From Nematopogon swammerdamellus (Eukaryota > Arthropoda > Insecta > Lepidoptera > Adelidae): 64,000 nt of DNA. Positions 48,167 to 59,882 of this stretch are shown here, one piece after another. The notes beneath the pieces are model-generated. The model had not been told where the DNA came from. It saw nothing but the letters and a program-made list of their open reading frames with translations, and searched no databases. The stretch lies in the NCBI GenBank assembly GCA_946902875.1, contig OX336345.1, positions 3,255,395 to 3,319,394 on the forward strand, read 5' to 3'. Every line of letters starts with the position of its first letter. Position 1 is the stretch's first letter. The position numbers were made by a program, and so were the translations under genes.

Positions 48167-50912
48167 CTGAAATGGAGATAAAACTGTATTATTTGGATGT
48201 TTGAAGTGTCCTACATTATCTCCTGGAATGTACTACATTAGTAAATTGAATTTGAGGGGGATTTGCAGTAAGTAATGCCACATTAAACCGATTCTATACA
48301 TTTCATTTTTTATTACCATTTATTTTAATTATAATAACAATAATTCATTTATTATTTTTACATCAAACAGGATCAAGTAATTCATTAGGAATTAATAGTA
48401 ATATAGATAAAATTCCATTCCACCCATATTTTACTTTTAAGGACATAATTGGATTTGTTATTTTATTATTTATTTTAACATACCTAACTTTACTAAATCC
48501 TTACATATTAAGAGACCCTGATAATTTTATTCCAGCTACTACTACTACATACTGTAATGTAGTATCTCCGTAAAATGTCGCGAATATTCGCGGCCGCGAT
48601 ATTGATGCAAGAAGAGGAGAAAAACATTTTTTTCTAATACCTGAACACCTATAGTAAATTTTGCATGGTTGTAATTGTTATAAAATGAATGTGTCTAAAC
48701 CTACACTGGCGGCCGTGGACAGGAAAACGGAGTGTGGGAAGACCACCCGCCAGGTGGGACGACGACATCAAGTAAAGCGGAAAGCAGTGGTTCCGTACCG
48801 CTGAAGGCCGGGAGGATTTGAGGAAAATTGGAGAGGCATATGTCCAGCAGCGGATGCTTACACACTGACTGACTGACTGGCAGGCATGCGAATGGCCAAA
48901 TAAATAAAAAAAAACTCACAACTCTGTAACTGAACTATGGCAGATTTGGAATAATCTTTGAACATTGTTACTGGTGATTATTTTTTCAAAAAGGCCTAAG
49001 CAAAGTTCTTAAAACGTAAGCGAGGAGTTTTCTATTTTCTTAGCAAAGAAAAGATTAGATTGCTCAACCCTTTACGTCCCACAAGATCCGCACGGGTCGC
49101 GGAATATATGGCCGCACATTTTCGTCTAGTGCTATTTCAGTGAAATTTTCTTATTTATTTTATTTATTTATTTATATTAGAAAACATACAGCCATTCACA
49201 ATTTATTTTTTACACTACTACTACACTTTTTTTATGCCTAAAGTATGGCCAATTACATGTTTCCCTGATTGGTTTTTTTATATATGTTTGCGTAGGGCAT
49301 AAACTAAGATTAGAACGAGAAAGTACTTTAGATAGATCGTTAAAAAACTTTTCCATTGCCATCAAACACAACTGCAAACAATTCTTTCCTAAACAGATAA
49401 ATAAATATTCTGAGGTCTATAATTTTGGAACGAAGGTTCCTTATGTTTCTTTTATTTATTTGTGGATTGGATTCAAGTCCCACGTACATACGTTCTTCGG
49501 CATTTTAGTGGCAGTGTTATTCACCTATAGGTATATGATATTTAAGGGGGAATTGTCAATTTTAAGTTAAAAAAATTCAGAAAAAATGTCGAGCATGTTT
49601 TTTTCCTGGAGTTAAAAAAAGTCTCTACTAAATAAGTGAATCCTCACTTGTTTCACATAGGTTTGCGAGTAATTTAATTAGCTTTACGCGTGCAAATTTC
49701 GCTAATTTTCGTGCGGCGAAAATGTCAGAGATAAGCATTTAATTGGGTAGGAGGCAGGCAAACGGTTAAAATGTACGTCTCTTTCGTGAGAATTATGTGC
49801 AATTTGGGGGACGACAAAAATACATGAATACATCTTTTAAATGTAATGTATAGGTAAATGTGCGGTCTAGCGCCTTGCATGGTGCTGGCCCCTCGCCTTC
49901 ATAATGCGTGTGTGTTGCGTTGAAAAATCCGAAAATTAAATGTTTTCATATGTAAAGTTTAGGTGCAAATCCCTCGAAATTTCTACGCGGCGAAAATAGC
50001 ATGAAAGGCGGTTAACCACTCGCGCGTCGCTGGGACGCCCGTATGTCCATGCGATAAAATGGTCACAGTGCGTCACTGGGACATACGTCTATCCCGGCGC
50101 GTCAGTCGACCTTTGCCATACAAATATACACTCTTTTAATATGGGGATAAGGCTCTATTTTACCTCTAAAATAAAGTGAAGATATGCTCTTTCGATCTGA
50201 TTCAATAGTTCAAATGACGACAGCATCGTCTCTCGTTGAAAAAAATATTTGAACCACGCCAGTCATTTCAGTCTCATGGCGGTGAGCGAGTGCCTGTGTT
50301 CGAACGATGTTTCCCAAGCGCCGAAGGCAAGATATATTTCGTATTTGGTGTTTTTAGAAGCGCAATTGAGTGGAGAGTGCATATTTGGTAGTGCAGTGAT
50401 CATATTATTGAGATCTTGTTTAGATAATGCCTAAACACGTTGAGTTGACGTAATAAAACATCACCTCACCAAGTGCAGCATTCAACCCAAGATTTTGAAT
50501 AAGAAAAAAGGTGAGTACAATTAAAATTATAAATGACTGTGTACGAAATTTTATAACGATTACCACCATGCTAAACTTGCTATGGGTGTTTATATAATTT
50601 TTCCTAAAAGAAGCGTATTTCCCGTAACCCCGTCCTTATGCGGTCGCAGTCGCGAACACCGCGACACTCACGGAATATGCGCGCGCGCGGCGTGCGACGC
50701 GTGAGCGGCTAAGCATAATATGTGGGAACCTACCAGGCTAATGGCTCTTACTGAGATAGTAAAAATCTATTTCCGTTGATAGCAAAGCGACCTAACCTCT
50801 AAGTATTCACATTATTTACCTGTCGCAGAGACAGATACTGCTCCCAGGCAAACTCGGCCCAGGTGAACAGTAGGATGGCGGAAATGAGGGAGAATTCGTT
50901 GATCTCCAGCAT
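46928..50912 (-). CDS. Ste24: CAAX prenyl protease 1 (Ste24/ZMPSTE24)
   Basis: Integral endoplasmic reticulum or nuclear membrane zinc metalloprotease (M48) that removes the -AAX tripeptide from farnesylated proteins. Two exons on the minus strand: 50820-50912 ([20 protein letters not shown] ...) and 46928-48166; the join [13 protein letters not shown] is phase 0 and the product is 443 residues, close to the 450-475 usual for the family. Motifs: HELGH at residues 298-302 (two zinc ligands and the catalytic Glu), and FEFEADEFA with the third zinc-ligand Glu near 381. Several hydrophobic segments (for example [34 protein letters not shown]) agree with the multi-pass fold. The C-terminus KDKKSD is lysine-rich. 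The intron carries a NUMT, an RTE fragment and two piggyBac-like elements. Confidence 0.95.
48232..48540 (+). pseudogene. Nuclear mitochondrial insertion: cytochrome b fragment
   Basis: About 103 codons of mitochondrial cytochrome b, open only with the invertebrate mitochondrial code because Trp is twice encoded by TGA ([19 protein letters not shown]), then [39 protein letters not shown] and DPDNFIPA. High A+T and absence of frameshifts suggest a recent transfer. It lies 66 bases upstream of Ste24 exon 2, antisense to that gene, and cannot be expressed as cytochrome b from the nucleus. Confidence 0.92.
48690..48905 (+). pseudogene. RTE-type LINE 3' fragment, second copy
   Basis: Matches 20610-20800: GGCGGCCGTGGACAGGAAAA, GACCACCCGCCAGGTGGGAC, then GACTGACTGACTG. 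A small deletion near AAGTAAAGCGG breaks the frame. Confidence 0.8.
49078..49765. mobile_element. Possible degenerate piggyBac-like element
   Basis: Left end CCCTTTACGTCCCAC after TCAA; right end GGCAGGCAAACGG before TTAA (49766-49769), whose complement CCGTTTGCCTGCC resembles piggyBac termini. The left duplication is mutated. A LINE-tail-like TTATTTATTTATTTA block lies inside near 49152. Confidence 0.35.
50016..50708. mobile_element. piggyBac-like non-autonomous element
   Basis: TTAA at 50012-50015, CTAA (mutated) at 50709-50712. Termini CCACTCGCGCGTCGC and, on the minus strand, CCGCTCACGCGTCGC. Interior segment ATATGGGGATAAGG is shared with 19687-20373. Confidence 0.55.
50820..50912 (-). 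CDS. Ste24: Ste24 exon 1
   Basis: Minus strand: ATG at 50912-50910, 31 codons with a hydrophobic stretch [15 protein letters not shown] (first membrane segment), donor CAG/gtaaat at 50819. Confidence 0.92.
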
Positions 50913-51206
50913 ATTTCTTGCAGCAACAGTAAAATAACACCACAATCAATCAATCGATAGTGGACTAGGACGACACGCAGCACGCACACACACCACACAC
51001 ACACACACGGCACACAGATGATCCAAAAGCGAAGTGTTTGTTTGGTTTGGTTTGACAGTGACAACTGACACCTGCCTGCCGCGCTGTCACACACGTCATT
51101 CAACGTGCAAGCGACACATGATAAAACAAAGGAACGCTTGCGCTGTAGATCAGTTGATTGTAAACGCGAAGTGGCTATAAACGAAACGTAACAAAAACGA
51201 CATGCA
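50913..51206. promoter_or_regulatory. Ste24 5' flank
   Basis: About 300 bases upstream of the Ste24 start on the minus strand, with a (CA)n run near 50985-51010. No TATA box was recognised. Confidence 0.3.
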
Positions 51207-52390
51207 ATGCACCGCCTCAACATTAGGTTAGGGTTAATTAATATAGAGAAAATGCATCTTCTTTATATTAACCCTGGTTTTTTTCAGCTGATCAACAGCG
51301 CCATCGTTCCTTTGTTCTCTCTAGTGCCAGTTCCATTCAACATCTGCATTCCGAAATCAACCGACGAAAGTAAAAAAAAAAAAACACCGCTAAAGCGCCA
51401 ATTTTAGCTACCTAAGATGGATTTTTATATCTATTATGCTTATACTATTATGCTTATGCTATTATACTATTATATGGATTATATATGCTACAGATTTGAC
51501 CCTGAGGAACCCCTAAAATAAAAAAATTAAGAATTAGATAAAAAGTTTTTCATTTACGGGTGGAAAACCCATTGTATCATTTATGGTACATTATGCATTG
51601 AGGGATAGAAAATTATGTATCCCAATTATAGGACGACATGCAATTAAGCATTAAATTGCTTAATTGCATGTCGCAAAGTCAAGGTCGAAAATGATACCCA
51701 CCTAAATCTTATAACAGATACATAGGTAAAAGTACACGTGAAAGTTTTTAGGAAATTAAATAATGAACCAATATTTACATTATTAGAAATGTATTAAACA
51801 TTGGTAAAGGAAACATATGTTTTTGTTTACAAAAAAAGCTGAAGTCAGCGCAAACTATTGCATGCGTATCAGCCTGTTGCAGTCTACTGCTGGACGTAGG
51901 CTTCCCACAAGGTGCACCATAAAACAAAGTTTCATAATCATACTCAGAAGGATTCGAACACCCGAAGGATTGAAGAAAATTACCTTACTGCACAATGATT
52001 CATAATATGGAAAAGTTAATTAAACTCCCTTTTGCACACGGTCCCATATGTGGGGTACATTTTCCAGACACAATTGCATACTGTCCCAAATCTGAATCAA
52101 TCTGTTTTCGTTGATATAAACGCAAACTTTATTGTATCTGTGCTAGTTTTTCACTTTTTAGGACCTCATGGAACAGTTTTATTAGTTGGAAAATCACCAA
52201 GCGGAAATACTCTTGGGAATACGAGAAAACAAAGAGCAAATAGAGAGCAACTCACCTCCCAACGAAGTCTGCATTCAATCAGACATAACTTTTTTTCTGA
52301 TGTTGGACCGTTGTTTGTTGACAAAACGTCAAAGTATACTTCCGGTTCTTGGTTTTAAGTATTGCCAGCGCAAATTTCCGAGCAGAATAT
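51207..52390. other. Intergenic, one unexplained short plus-strand ORF
   Basis: A 66-codon frame at 51207-51407 contains a good acceptor (GGTTTTTTTCAG at about 51277-51288) followed by LINSAIVPLFSLVPVPFNIC and a Lys-rich end. I do not recognise it. A 17-bp-arm hairpin lies at 51634-51673 and a fragment with GTCTACTGCTGGACGTAGGC near 51880. Confidence 0.25.
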
Positions 52391-53034
52391 AAATCCATAC
52401 TAATATTATAAATTCGAAAGTAACTCTGTTGTCTGTCTGTCTGTCTGTCTGTCTGTTACCTTTTCACGCCTAAACCGCTGAACAGATTTCGATAAAATAT
52501 TGCACGGAGATGAATTGGATCCTGAGGAAGGACATAGGCTACCTTTTGTCTCAAAAAACAACCCTTAAGGGGGTGAAATAGGGGATGAAAGTTTGTATGG
52601 GGAACCTAGAATTTCTCGAGTTAGGGATATGACAATTCATATTTAGGCTTTTGGTATGAAATAAAGAATTACGTGTTTCAGCGTTTTTGCTAAATCAACC
52701 CTTAAATTACAATAGGGGATGATTTCAAAATTAGATTTTAGGATTTTATAAAATTTTGTACGGAGATGAATTGCATCCTGCCTGAGGAAGGACATAGGCT
52801 ACCTTTTGTCTCAAAAAACAACCCTTTAGGGGGTGAAATAGGGGATGAACGTTTGTATAGGGAACCCATCATTTCTCAAGTTAGGGATATAACGATTCAT
52901 ATTTAGGCTTTTGGTATGAAATAAAGAATTACGTGTTTCAGCGTTTTATTTAAATCAACCCTTAAATTAAAATAGGGGATGATTTCAAAATGAGATTTTA
53001 GGATTAAATGATGGAGAGGGCGAGGGAAGGCGGA

Positions 53035-53430
<396 letters not shown>

Positions 53431-53734
53431 GGGGCAGCAGCGGGGCGAGGCGAATTTGTATGTATGAATTTCCTCCATAAAATTTAAGCCGATCTTCTAA
53501 ATTCGATTAAAATTAGTACACGCACATTTCGCTATACGAGACACAAGATAGGCTAAATAAAATTCAGTTCCGGTTACGCTAAGACGTGGAGTATTTTACT
53601 TCCTTAAGTATCTTTTTTTTTTGCCGAAGGCCGACCTGTATCCTGGAAGACGCTAAACCATCTCGATTTTTTTTTTTTTTTTTTTTTTTATGGAAACTCG
53701 GAAAATCTCGATGACAGTAAGTAACTATGGGCGA

Positions 53735-56215
53735 TAGTTACTTACTTTCTTCAAGATGGTTTATAGTCTTCCTGAACGCAGCTCGGCCTTCGGCGTCGCC
53801 CTCAATTACTTAATTTCTTCGAGAAGGTTTATAGTTTTCCTGAGCGCAGCTCGGCCGTCGGCATCGCCCTTAGTTACTTACTTTCATCGAGAAGGTTATT
53901 GGCCTTCCTGAACGCAGCTCGGCCTTCGGCCTCGCCCTCGCCCTCTGTTACTTACTTTCTTCGAAAAGGTCATCGTCTTCCTGAACGCAGCTCGGCCTTC
54001 GGCCTCGCCCTCAGTTACGTACTTTCATTAAGAATGTTTATAGTCTTCCTGAACGCAGCTCGGCCTTCGGCCTCGCCCTCAATTACTTAATTTCTTCGAG
54101 AAGATTTATTGTCTTCCTGAACGCAGCTCGGCCTTCGGCCTCGCCCTCAGTTACTTACTTTCATCAAGAAGGTTTATAGTCTTCCTGAACGCAGCTTGGC
54201 CTTCGGCCTCGCCCTCAGTTACGTACTTTCATCAAGAAGGTTTATAGTCTTCCTGAACTCAGCTCGGCCTTCGGCCTCGGCCTCAATTACTTAATTTCTT
54301 CGAGAAGGTTTATATTTTTCCTGAACGCAGCTCGGCCTTCGGCCTCGCCCTCTGTTACTTACGTTCTTCGAAAAGTTTATCGTCTTCCTGAACGCAGCTC
54401 GGCCTTCCGCCTCGCACTCTGTTGCTTACTTTCTTCGAGAAGGTTTATAGTCTTCCTGAACGCAGCTCGGCCTTCGGCCTCGCCCTCAGTTACTTACTTT
54501 CTTTGAGAAAGTTTATCGTCTTCCTGAACGCAGCTCGGCCTTCGGCCTCGCCCTATGCTACTTACTTTCTTCGAGAAGGTTTATAGTCTTCCTCAACGCA
54601 GCTCGGCCTTCCGCCTCGCCCTCAGTTACGTACTTTCATCAAGAAGGTTTATAGTCTTCCTGAACTCAGCTCGGCCTTCGGCCTCGCCCTCAATTACTTA
54701 ATTTCTTCGAGAAGGTTTATATTTTTCCTGAACGCAGCTCGGCCTTCGGCCTCGCCCTCTGTTACTTACTTTCTTCGAAAAGTTTACCGTCTTCGTGAAC
54801 GCAGCTCGGCCTTCGGCCTCGCCCTCAGTTACTTACTTTCTTCGAGAAAGTTTATCGTCTTCCTGAACGCAGCTCGGCCTTCGGCCTCGCCCTTTGCTAC
54901 TTACTTTCTTCGAGAAGGTTTATAGTCTTCCTCAACGCAGTTCGGCCTTCCGCCTCGCCCTCAGTTACTTGCTTTCTTCGAGAAAGTTTATCGTCTTCCT
55001 GAACGCAGCTCGCCCTTCGGCCTCACCCTTTGTTACTTACTTTCATCGAGAAGGTTTATAGTCTTCCTGAACGCAGCTCGGCCTTCGGCCTCACCCTCAG
55101 TTACTTACTTTCTTCGAGAAAGTTTATCGTCTTCCTGAACGCAGCTCGGCCTTCGGCCTCGCCCTTTGCTACTTACTTTCTTCGAGAAGGTTTATAGTCC
55201 TCCTCAACGCAGCTCGGTCTTCGGCCTCGCCCTCGGTTACTTGCTTTCTTCGAGAAAGTTTATCGTCTTCCTGAACGCAGCTCGGCCTTCGGCCTCGCCC
55301 TTTGTTACTTACTTTCTTCGAGAAGGTTTATAGTCTTCGTAAACGCAGCTCGGCCTTCGGCCTCGCCCACTGTTACTTACTTTCTTCGAGAAGGTTTATA
55401 GTCTTCCTCAACGCAGCTCGGCCTTCGGCCTCGCCCTCAGTTACTTGCTTTCTTCGAAAAAGTTTATAGTCTTCCTCAAAGCAGCTCGGCCTTCGGCCTC
55501 ACCCTTTGTTACTTACTTTCATCGAAAAGGTTTATAGTCTTCCTGAACGCAGCTCGGCCTTCGGCCTCGCCCTCAGTTACTTACTTTCTTCGAGAAAGTT
55601 TATCGTCTTCCTGAACGCAGCTCGGCCTTCGGCCTCGCTCTTTGCTACTTACTTTCTTCGAGAAGGTTTATAGTCTTCCTAAACGCAGCTCGGCCTTCGG
55701 CCTCGCCCACTGTTACTTACTTTCTTCGAGAAGGTTTATAGTCTTCCTCAACGCAGCTCGGCCTTCGGCCTCGCCCTCAGTTACTTGCTTTCTTCGAGAA
55801 AGTTTATCGTCTTCCTGAACGCAGCTCGGCCTTCGGCCTCACCCTTTGTTACTTACTTTCTTCGAGAAGGTTTATAGTCATCCTAAACGCAGCTCGGCCT
55901 TCGGCCTCGCCCACTGTTACTTACTTTCTTCGAGAAGGTTTATAGTCTTTCTCAACGCAGCTCGGCCTTCGGCCTCGCCCTCAGTTACTTGCTTTCTTCG
56001 AGAAAGTTTATAGTCTTCCTCAAAGCAGCTCGGCCTTCGGCCTCGCCCTCAGTTACTTGCTTTCTTCGAGAAGGTTTATAGTCTTCCAGAACGCAGCTCG
56101 TCCTTCGGCCTCGCCCTTAGTTACTTACTTTCTTCGAGAAGGTTTATAATCTTCCTGAACGCAGCTTGGCCTTCGGCCTCGCCCTCAGTTACTTACTTTC
56201 TTCTTTGAAATACGA
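53735..56215 (+). repeat. Satellite array, 68-bp unit, about 36 copies
   Basis: Unit: CTTCCTGAACGCAGCTCGG, CCTTCGGCCTCGCCCTCAGT, TACTTACTTTCTTCGAGAAG, GTTTATAGT. Successive units begin at 53768, 53836 and so on at 68-base steps. Variants (GAAAGTTTATCG versus GAAGGTTTATAG; TTACTTG versus TTACTTA; CCTCAACG versus CCTGAACG) recur in a three-unit, about 204-bp pattern around 55230-55990. Each unit has a GGCC-TTC-GGCC inverted motif. One inverted partial unit lies at 53625-53668, separated by a T-run. Confidence 0.95.
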
Positions 56216-56325
56216 AGTTTACGCGAGCGGAGCCGCGGGCTCAGCTAGTTATTCTATAAAAACTGAGCAATGCAAATATGGGACGCGATGCGGTAAGGGG
56301 TTAAAATAGGTTGTTTTAATTTCAT

Positions 56326-56673
56326 TTAGGAATTAAAAATGACTTTCTCGCCTACAAGAAGCTTATATAGGTACAACTTGTTTTCATATCGTCGTCGTTG
56401 ATAATGTGCAGGTTGTCCATAAAAAAGGTCTATGCAATGGAAGGAGTCACGAAACTCACGAAGGAGATATTGAACGCTCTCCAAACGCTCTCGTAGAGTG
56501 GTGGTGACTGGTGAAGGTTTTCTTGTCTGTCCATTAACGACTAGTGACGACCACAAATTTTGTTCCTGTTCCCTTTTCCGGGAAATCTGATAATAGCAAA
56601 ATTCGTCGGTCTTCCGCATTGACTTATTTTTTTCTTTGTGCTGTTCTAGGCAGCGATTTGTGTTCCAGGCCAA
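56326..56673 (-). other. Unrecognised 115-codon open frame
   Basis: Minus-strand frame starting MAWNTNRCLEQHKEKN and including RERLESVQYLLREFRDSFHC. Not low complexity and not one of the repeat families here, but I recognise no domain, promoter or splice partner. It could be a piece of an old transposon ORF. Confidence 0.2.
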
Positions 56674-56724
56674 GTCTTTATAACAGTTTGTTTGTTTTAT
56701 TAACTACTGACTTACTTTTTTTTT

Positions 56725-57455
56725 ACAAACCTCGATACGTGGCGCCTAGCCACCTATAAGCCGTCTAACGAAGTCCATGGACATTCGGTCGTATGCGGGG
56801 GTTGCGAATGCCATGCCAGCCTGACAGGTGCACTTTGGGGGAATATATGGGCAGGGAGAGCGTTCTAGAATTTACCGGTTCTATAGAGAAAAGATCTGCA
56901 GAACCGGTTGGTACGCATCAGCGGTAAGGCCAGCGTGTAGGGAAGCAAACCCTGCCCGATGCACGTGGTGCGGAGGTAGAAAGGGGACGGCGGGAACGCG
57001 TTAAACAGCTCCGCCGAGCACTCCCCATGGAATAAATGATAGAACACACATATGGAGACGACATCCCACCGGAGTTGGAGGTGCTACTAGATCGCGGGAC
57101 ACTTCGGGGTCACCCACTAGTCGTACGGCTCGACGCTGAATCGAGTCCAGAGACGCAAGTTGGTATTTGGCAGAGCCATCCCACAGGTGAGAGCAGTACA
57201 CCAAGCAGAATCTGATCTGCGATTTATACAAAAGCAGCTTTTGGTCCGGCGGCGTGAAGTACCGTTGCACCATATTGAGTACGCCCAGCTTTTTAGAAGC
57301 CAGCTTTGCCTTGTACTCGATATGGCGACGATAGTTTAGATCATGCGACAGTTCGACTCCGAGGACCCCGAGGTGGTCGCTCAATTTAAGCGACGTGCGT
57401 TGGAAGGAAGGATATGGTATGAACGCTCTAAGTGCTTCTATAAAATCTACCAAAG
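56725..57455 (-). pseudogene. LINE-J 3' half fragment
   Basis: Minus strand, longest copy with 61062: [58 protein letters not shown], then frameshifts before VFYHLFHGECSAELF and [14 protein letters not shown]. Dead. Confidence 0.85.
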
Positions 57456-57459
57456 GGCG

Positions 57460-58277
57460 TGAACTTTTTCACTGCGTTTGTTTATACGACATAGGGAGCG
57501 TGGCTGCAAGAGCGTCGAGATCAATGTGTTGCAGATCGCAGAGTAACGACAACCATTATAGTAGAGAGACAGAGAGTTGGTAATATCCTACCATTCAATG
57601 GCAAATTTTTCTAAACTTCTGTATTCCGGGTCAAAGACAGTATCAAACTAGATAGACGCGGTGCTGCACTTGCTCCAACAAAACGAATATGAACTTATAA
57701 ATGAATATGATTGGCCTAGCGCGCACGAACGAGCGGTAAGAGGAAGCGACGCATAAGACCCCTAATGTGTTATCTTTTCTCGCCGTTTTTCTCCGCTCTA
57801 CGAGGATTGTCGGTATTGCTTAACCAAGGAAGAGGGGATGCTGGAGCACGATTGTCGAAAATATTATTATTTGTCCAAAATATTTACTTATCGAAAACTA
57901 CGTCTGTCTAGTTTGGTACCTACGGTCTTTGGTCCGGGTCATGCATATTTTTGGACTCGTTTTTGGCTCAGTCAACCAACTCAAAGCAGTCAACCAAGAA
58001 AAAGAACGTGTAGGTACCTAACTAATTAGATTTTATTCTAACGGAATCGATCACATTTTTATTTACTTTTTATTCGTTCATTTTGTAGGTACAGAAAAAA
58101 ATTATGCCAAGCCTGTCTCTCTCTAAGGATTCTTGAGCTCAACTTAAAGGCTCCTAGTTAGAATATAGATATACAAGGGTTGACCAAGACTCCCCTCAAC
58201 GGACAGGAGCCCCCACAGAGCAAATAGTGCAGTTCCTTGTTAGGCATTACATTCACTCCCAGTTCACGAGCGATCGA
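57460..58277. other. Upstream region of Pburs
   Basis: No gene or repeat recognised; presumably includes Pburs control sequences, none of which I can identify beyond the TATA box. Confidence 0.35.
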
Positions 58278-58284
58278 TATAAAA
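58278..58284 (+). promoter_or_regulatory. TATA box of Pburs
   Basis: TATAAAA 109 bases before the Pburs start codon, which would place transcription start at about 58308 and leave a roughly 85-base 5' UTR. No transcript data. Confidence 0.55.
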
Positions 58285-58392
58285 GGGAATTCTGCAAGAG
58301 ATTTTATATTTTCTGCTTAATCGTGGCCGAAGACGGTCGGTAGCAGTATTATTTTGGATTGAAAAATTAAGTTTATATAATATTCTGGAAAG

Positions 58393-58513
58393 ATGATGTT
58401 CATTGGCTTTCCCGTAATAATTTTCTTCATCGTTGTTGCCGCCTTCAGCGATGTTCACTCAGCTATTGAAGAAAACTGCGAGACATTGCCGTCCGAAATT
58501 CATATAACGAAAG
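58393..58513 (+). CDS. Pburs: Pburs exon 1: signal peptide and N-terminus
   Basis: Ends CATATAACGAAAG/gtaaat; 40 codons plus one base. Confidence 0.93.
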
Positions 58514-59882
58514 GTAAATTTTTAATTTTATAGTTACCTACCTATTATATTTTTTTAATAAAATATTGTTTTAACAGGAAAATACAAGATTAGCCATTAC
58601 ACAATGACATTTGTAGGAGGTTTATATTATTTAGACCTAATAATAAAATAAATATATTATAAATATGTTACTTACCTAGGTAGGGTATCCTATAGAATTT
58701 AATTATCTTTTATCGATCTTTAAAGAAATGGAGGAGGTTTCTGTGTGTGTGTGTGTGTCTTTTTTTCAATCTGACTCTACCGTCACTGGCACATCACATT
58801 ACAACCATCACACCTAAATGAACTAGCTGCCATGGCAGTGCTTCCTTTTGGTCGTGCGGTGTATAATAAAAATGATTGTCTTGTAGAGGAGTACGACGAA
58901 CTGGGAAGGCTGCAGAGGACGTGCAACGGCGAAGTCGCCGTCAACAAGTGTGAAGGGATGTGTAACAGTCAAGTTCAACCGTCGGTCATCACGCCCACTG
59001 GATTCCTGAAGGTAATGCCAGGTGCCAGAGCAAATAACAAAGTAATTATTATCTATAACATGGTTGGTTCTACCACTTTTGACCTTGTCTCTGTAAGCCT
59101 GAGTGGACTTATCAACGAATTTCGGAGATGATCTAATTTTGACAATATGCAATTCTTAAAGGTAAGATCAATATTTTTTTTAACAAACACATACCATAAT
59201 TTACTAGGGTTCTTGCAGCACAACACCGATTACTCTGCTTACCCCGATTGTCGGGATTCGGCGTGTGTGATATGTATGTATGTATGTATGTAGGTAGATA
59301 CCTACCCAGCATTTATATTTTACATATCTCTGAAAGATTCAATGTTTTGAAATAAGAACTACAGTTCTTGCTTGCCTTGCTTGCCCATTAATGGCGTGAC
59401 GTGAAAAACCGCGGCAGACTAAAATTTTTAATTACATATTGTAGCCATATGCAAAGTAGGAAGAAAGATTGCCGCATAGCAGCCTCGGATGTGTTATCTT
59501 CTAGTTCAGTACAGCCAGAAATCCAAAGGCAAGCCTCCGATACGTATGCCACCTTCTCGGAGATAATGTTCGGGGCCCCTCTGACTTAGCCACCCATCCC
59601 ACGGATTGCATATAAAAAAAGGAAAAAACAAAAAAAAAAAACATTACTGACTGCCTGAAAATAAATATTCCGTGACAAATTATAAATGATTATGTTGGTG
59701 TTTTTCTGAAGGAATGTTACTGCTGTCGAGAAAACTTCCTCCGCGAGCGCTTGGTGACCCTTACGCACTGCTACGATCCTGACGGCATGCGGCTCACCAG
59801 CGAGGGTCTCGGGACCATGGACATGCGCCTCAAGGAACCTGCTGAGTGCAAGTGTTATAAATGTGGCGATTTCAGCAGATAG
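58393..59882 (+). CDS. Pburs: Bursicon subunit beta (partner of bursicon)
   Basis: Secreted cystine-knot neurohormone subunit; with bursicon alpha it forms the heterodimer that acts on the receptor rickets (LGR2) to drive cuticle tanning and wing expansion. Exons 58393-58513, 58887-59011, 59712-59882 join in phase to 138 codons plus TAG. Residues 1 to about 23 form a signal peptide ([20 protein letters not shown]). The mature part shows [61 protein letters not shown] and [12 protein letters not shown], with 11 cysteines in the spacing of the family. Start: two ATGs in tandem at 58393; the second is equally possible. Its partner subunit is not in the window. Confidence 0.96.
58887..59011 (+). 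CDS. Pburs: Pburs exon 2
   Basis: Acceptor gtcttgtag, donor AAG/gtaatg. Encodes (E)[20 protein letters not shown] through ITPTGFLK. Confidence 0.95.
59209..59300. repeat. Family F fragment and GTAT microsatellite
   Basis: GTTCTTGCAGCACAACACCG and CCGATTGTCGGGATTCGGCG match 34320-34400; followed by (TGTA)n at about 59271-59292. Lies in Pburs intron 2. Confidence 0.65.
59460..59620 (+). repeat. SINE-B body, diverged
   Basis: GCCGCATAGCAGCCTCGGAT, CTTCTCGGAGATAATGTTCG and CCTCTGACTTAGCCACCCAT; in Pburs intron 2. Confidence 0.65.
59712..59882 (+). CDS. Pburs: Pburs exon 3: C-terminal half of cystine knot
   Basis: Acceptor tttctgaag, stop TAG 59880-59882. Encodes [20 protein letters not shown] through [12 protein letters not shown]. 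Confidence 0.96.
   Translation, partial: ECYCCRENFLRERLVTLTHCYDPDGMRLTSEGLGTMDMRLKEPAECKCYKCGDFSR

Noticed and set aside
48232..48540. Functional cytochrome b
   Set aside because: Partial, uses TGA as Trp, and lies in a nuclear intron.
52032..52392. Two overlapping ORFs of 108 and 68 codons
   Set aside because: No motif, no splice context, AT-rich flank of a mobile element.
53735..56215. CRISPR array
   Set aside because: Direct 68-bp tandem repeats without spacers, in a eukaryotic genome.
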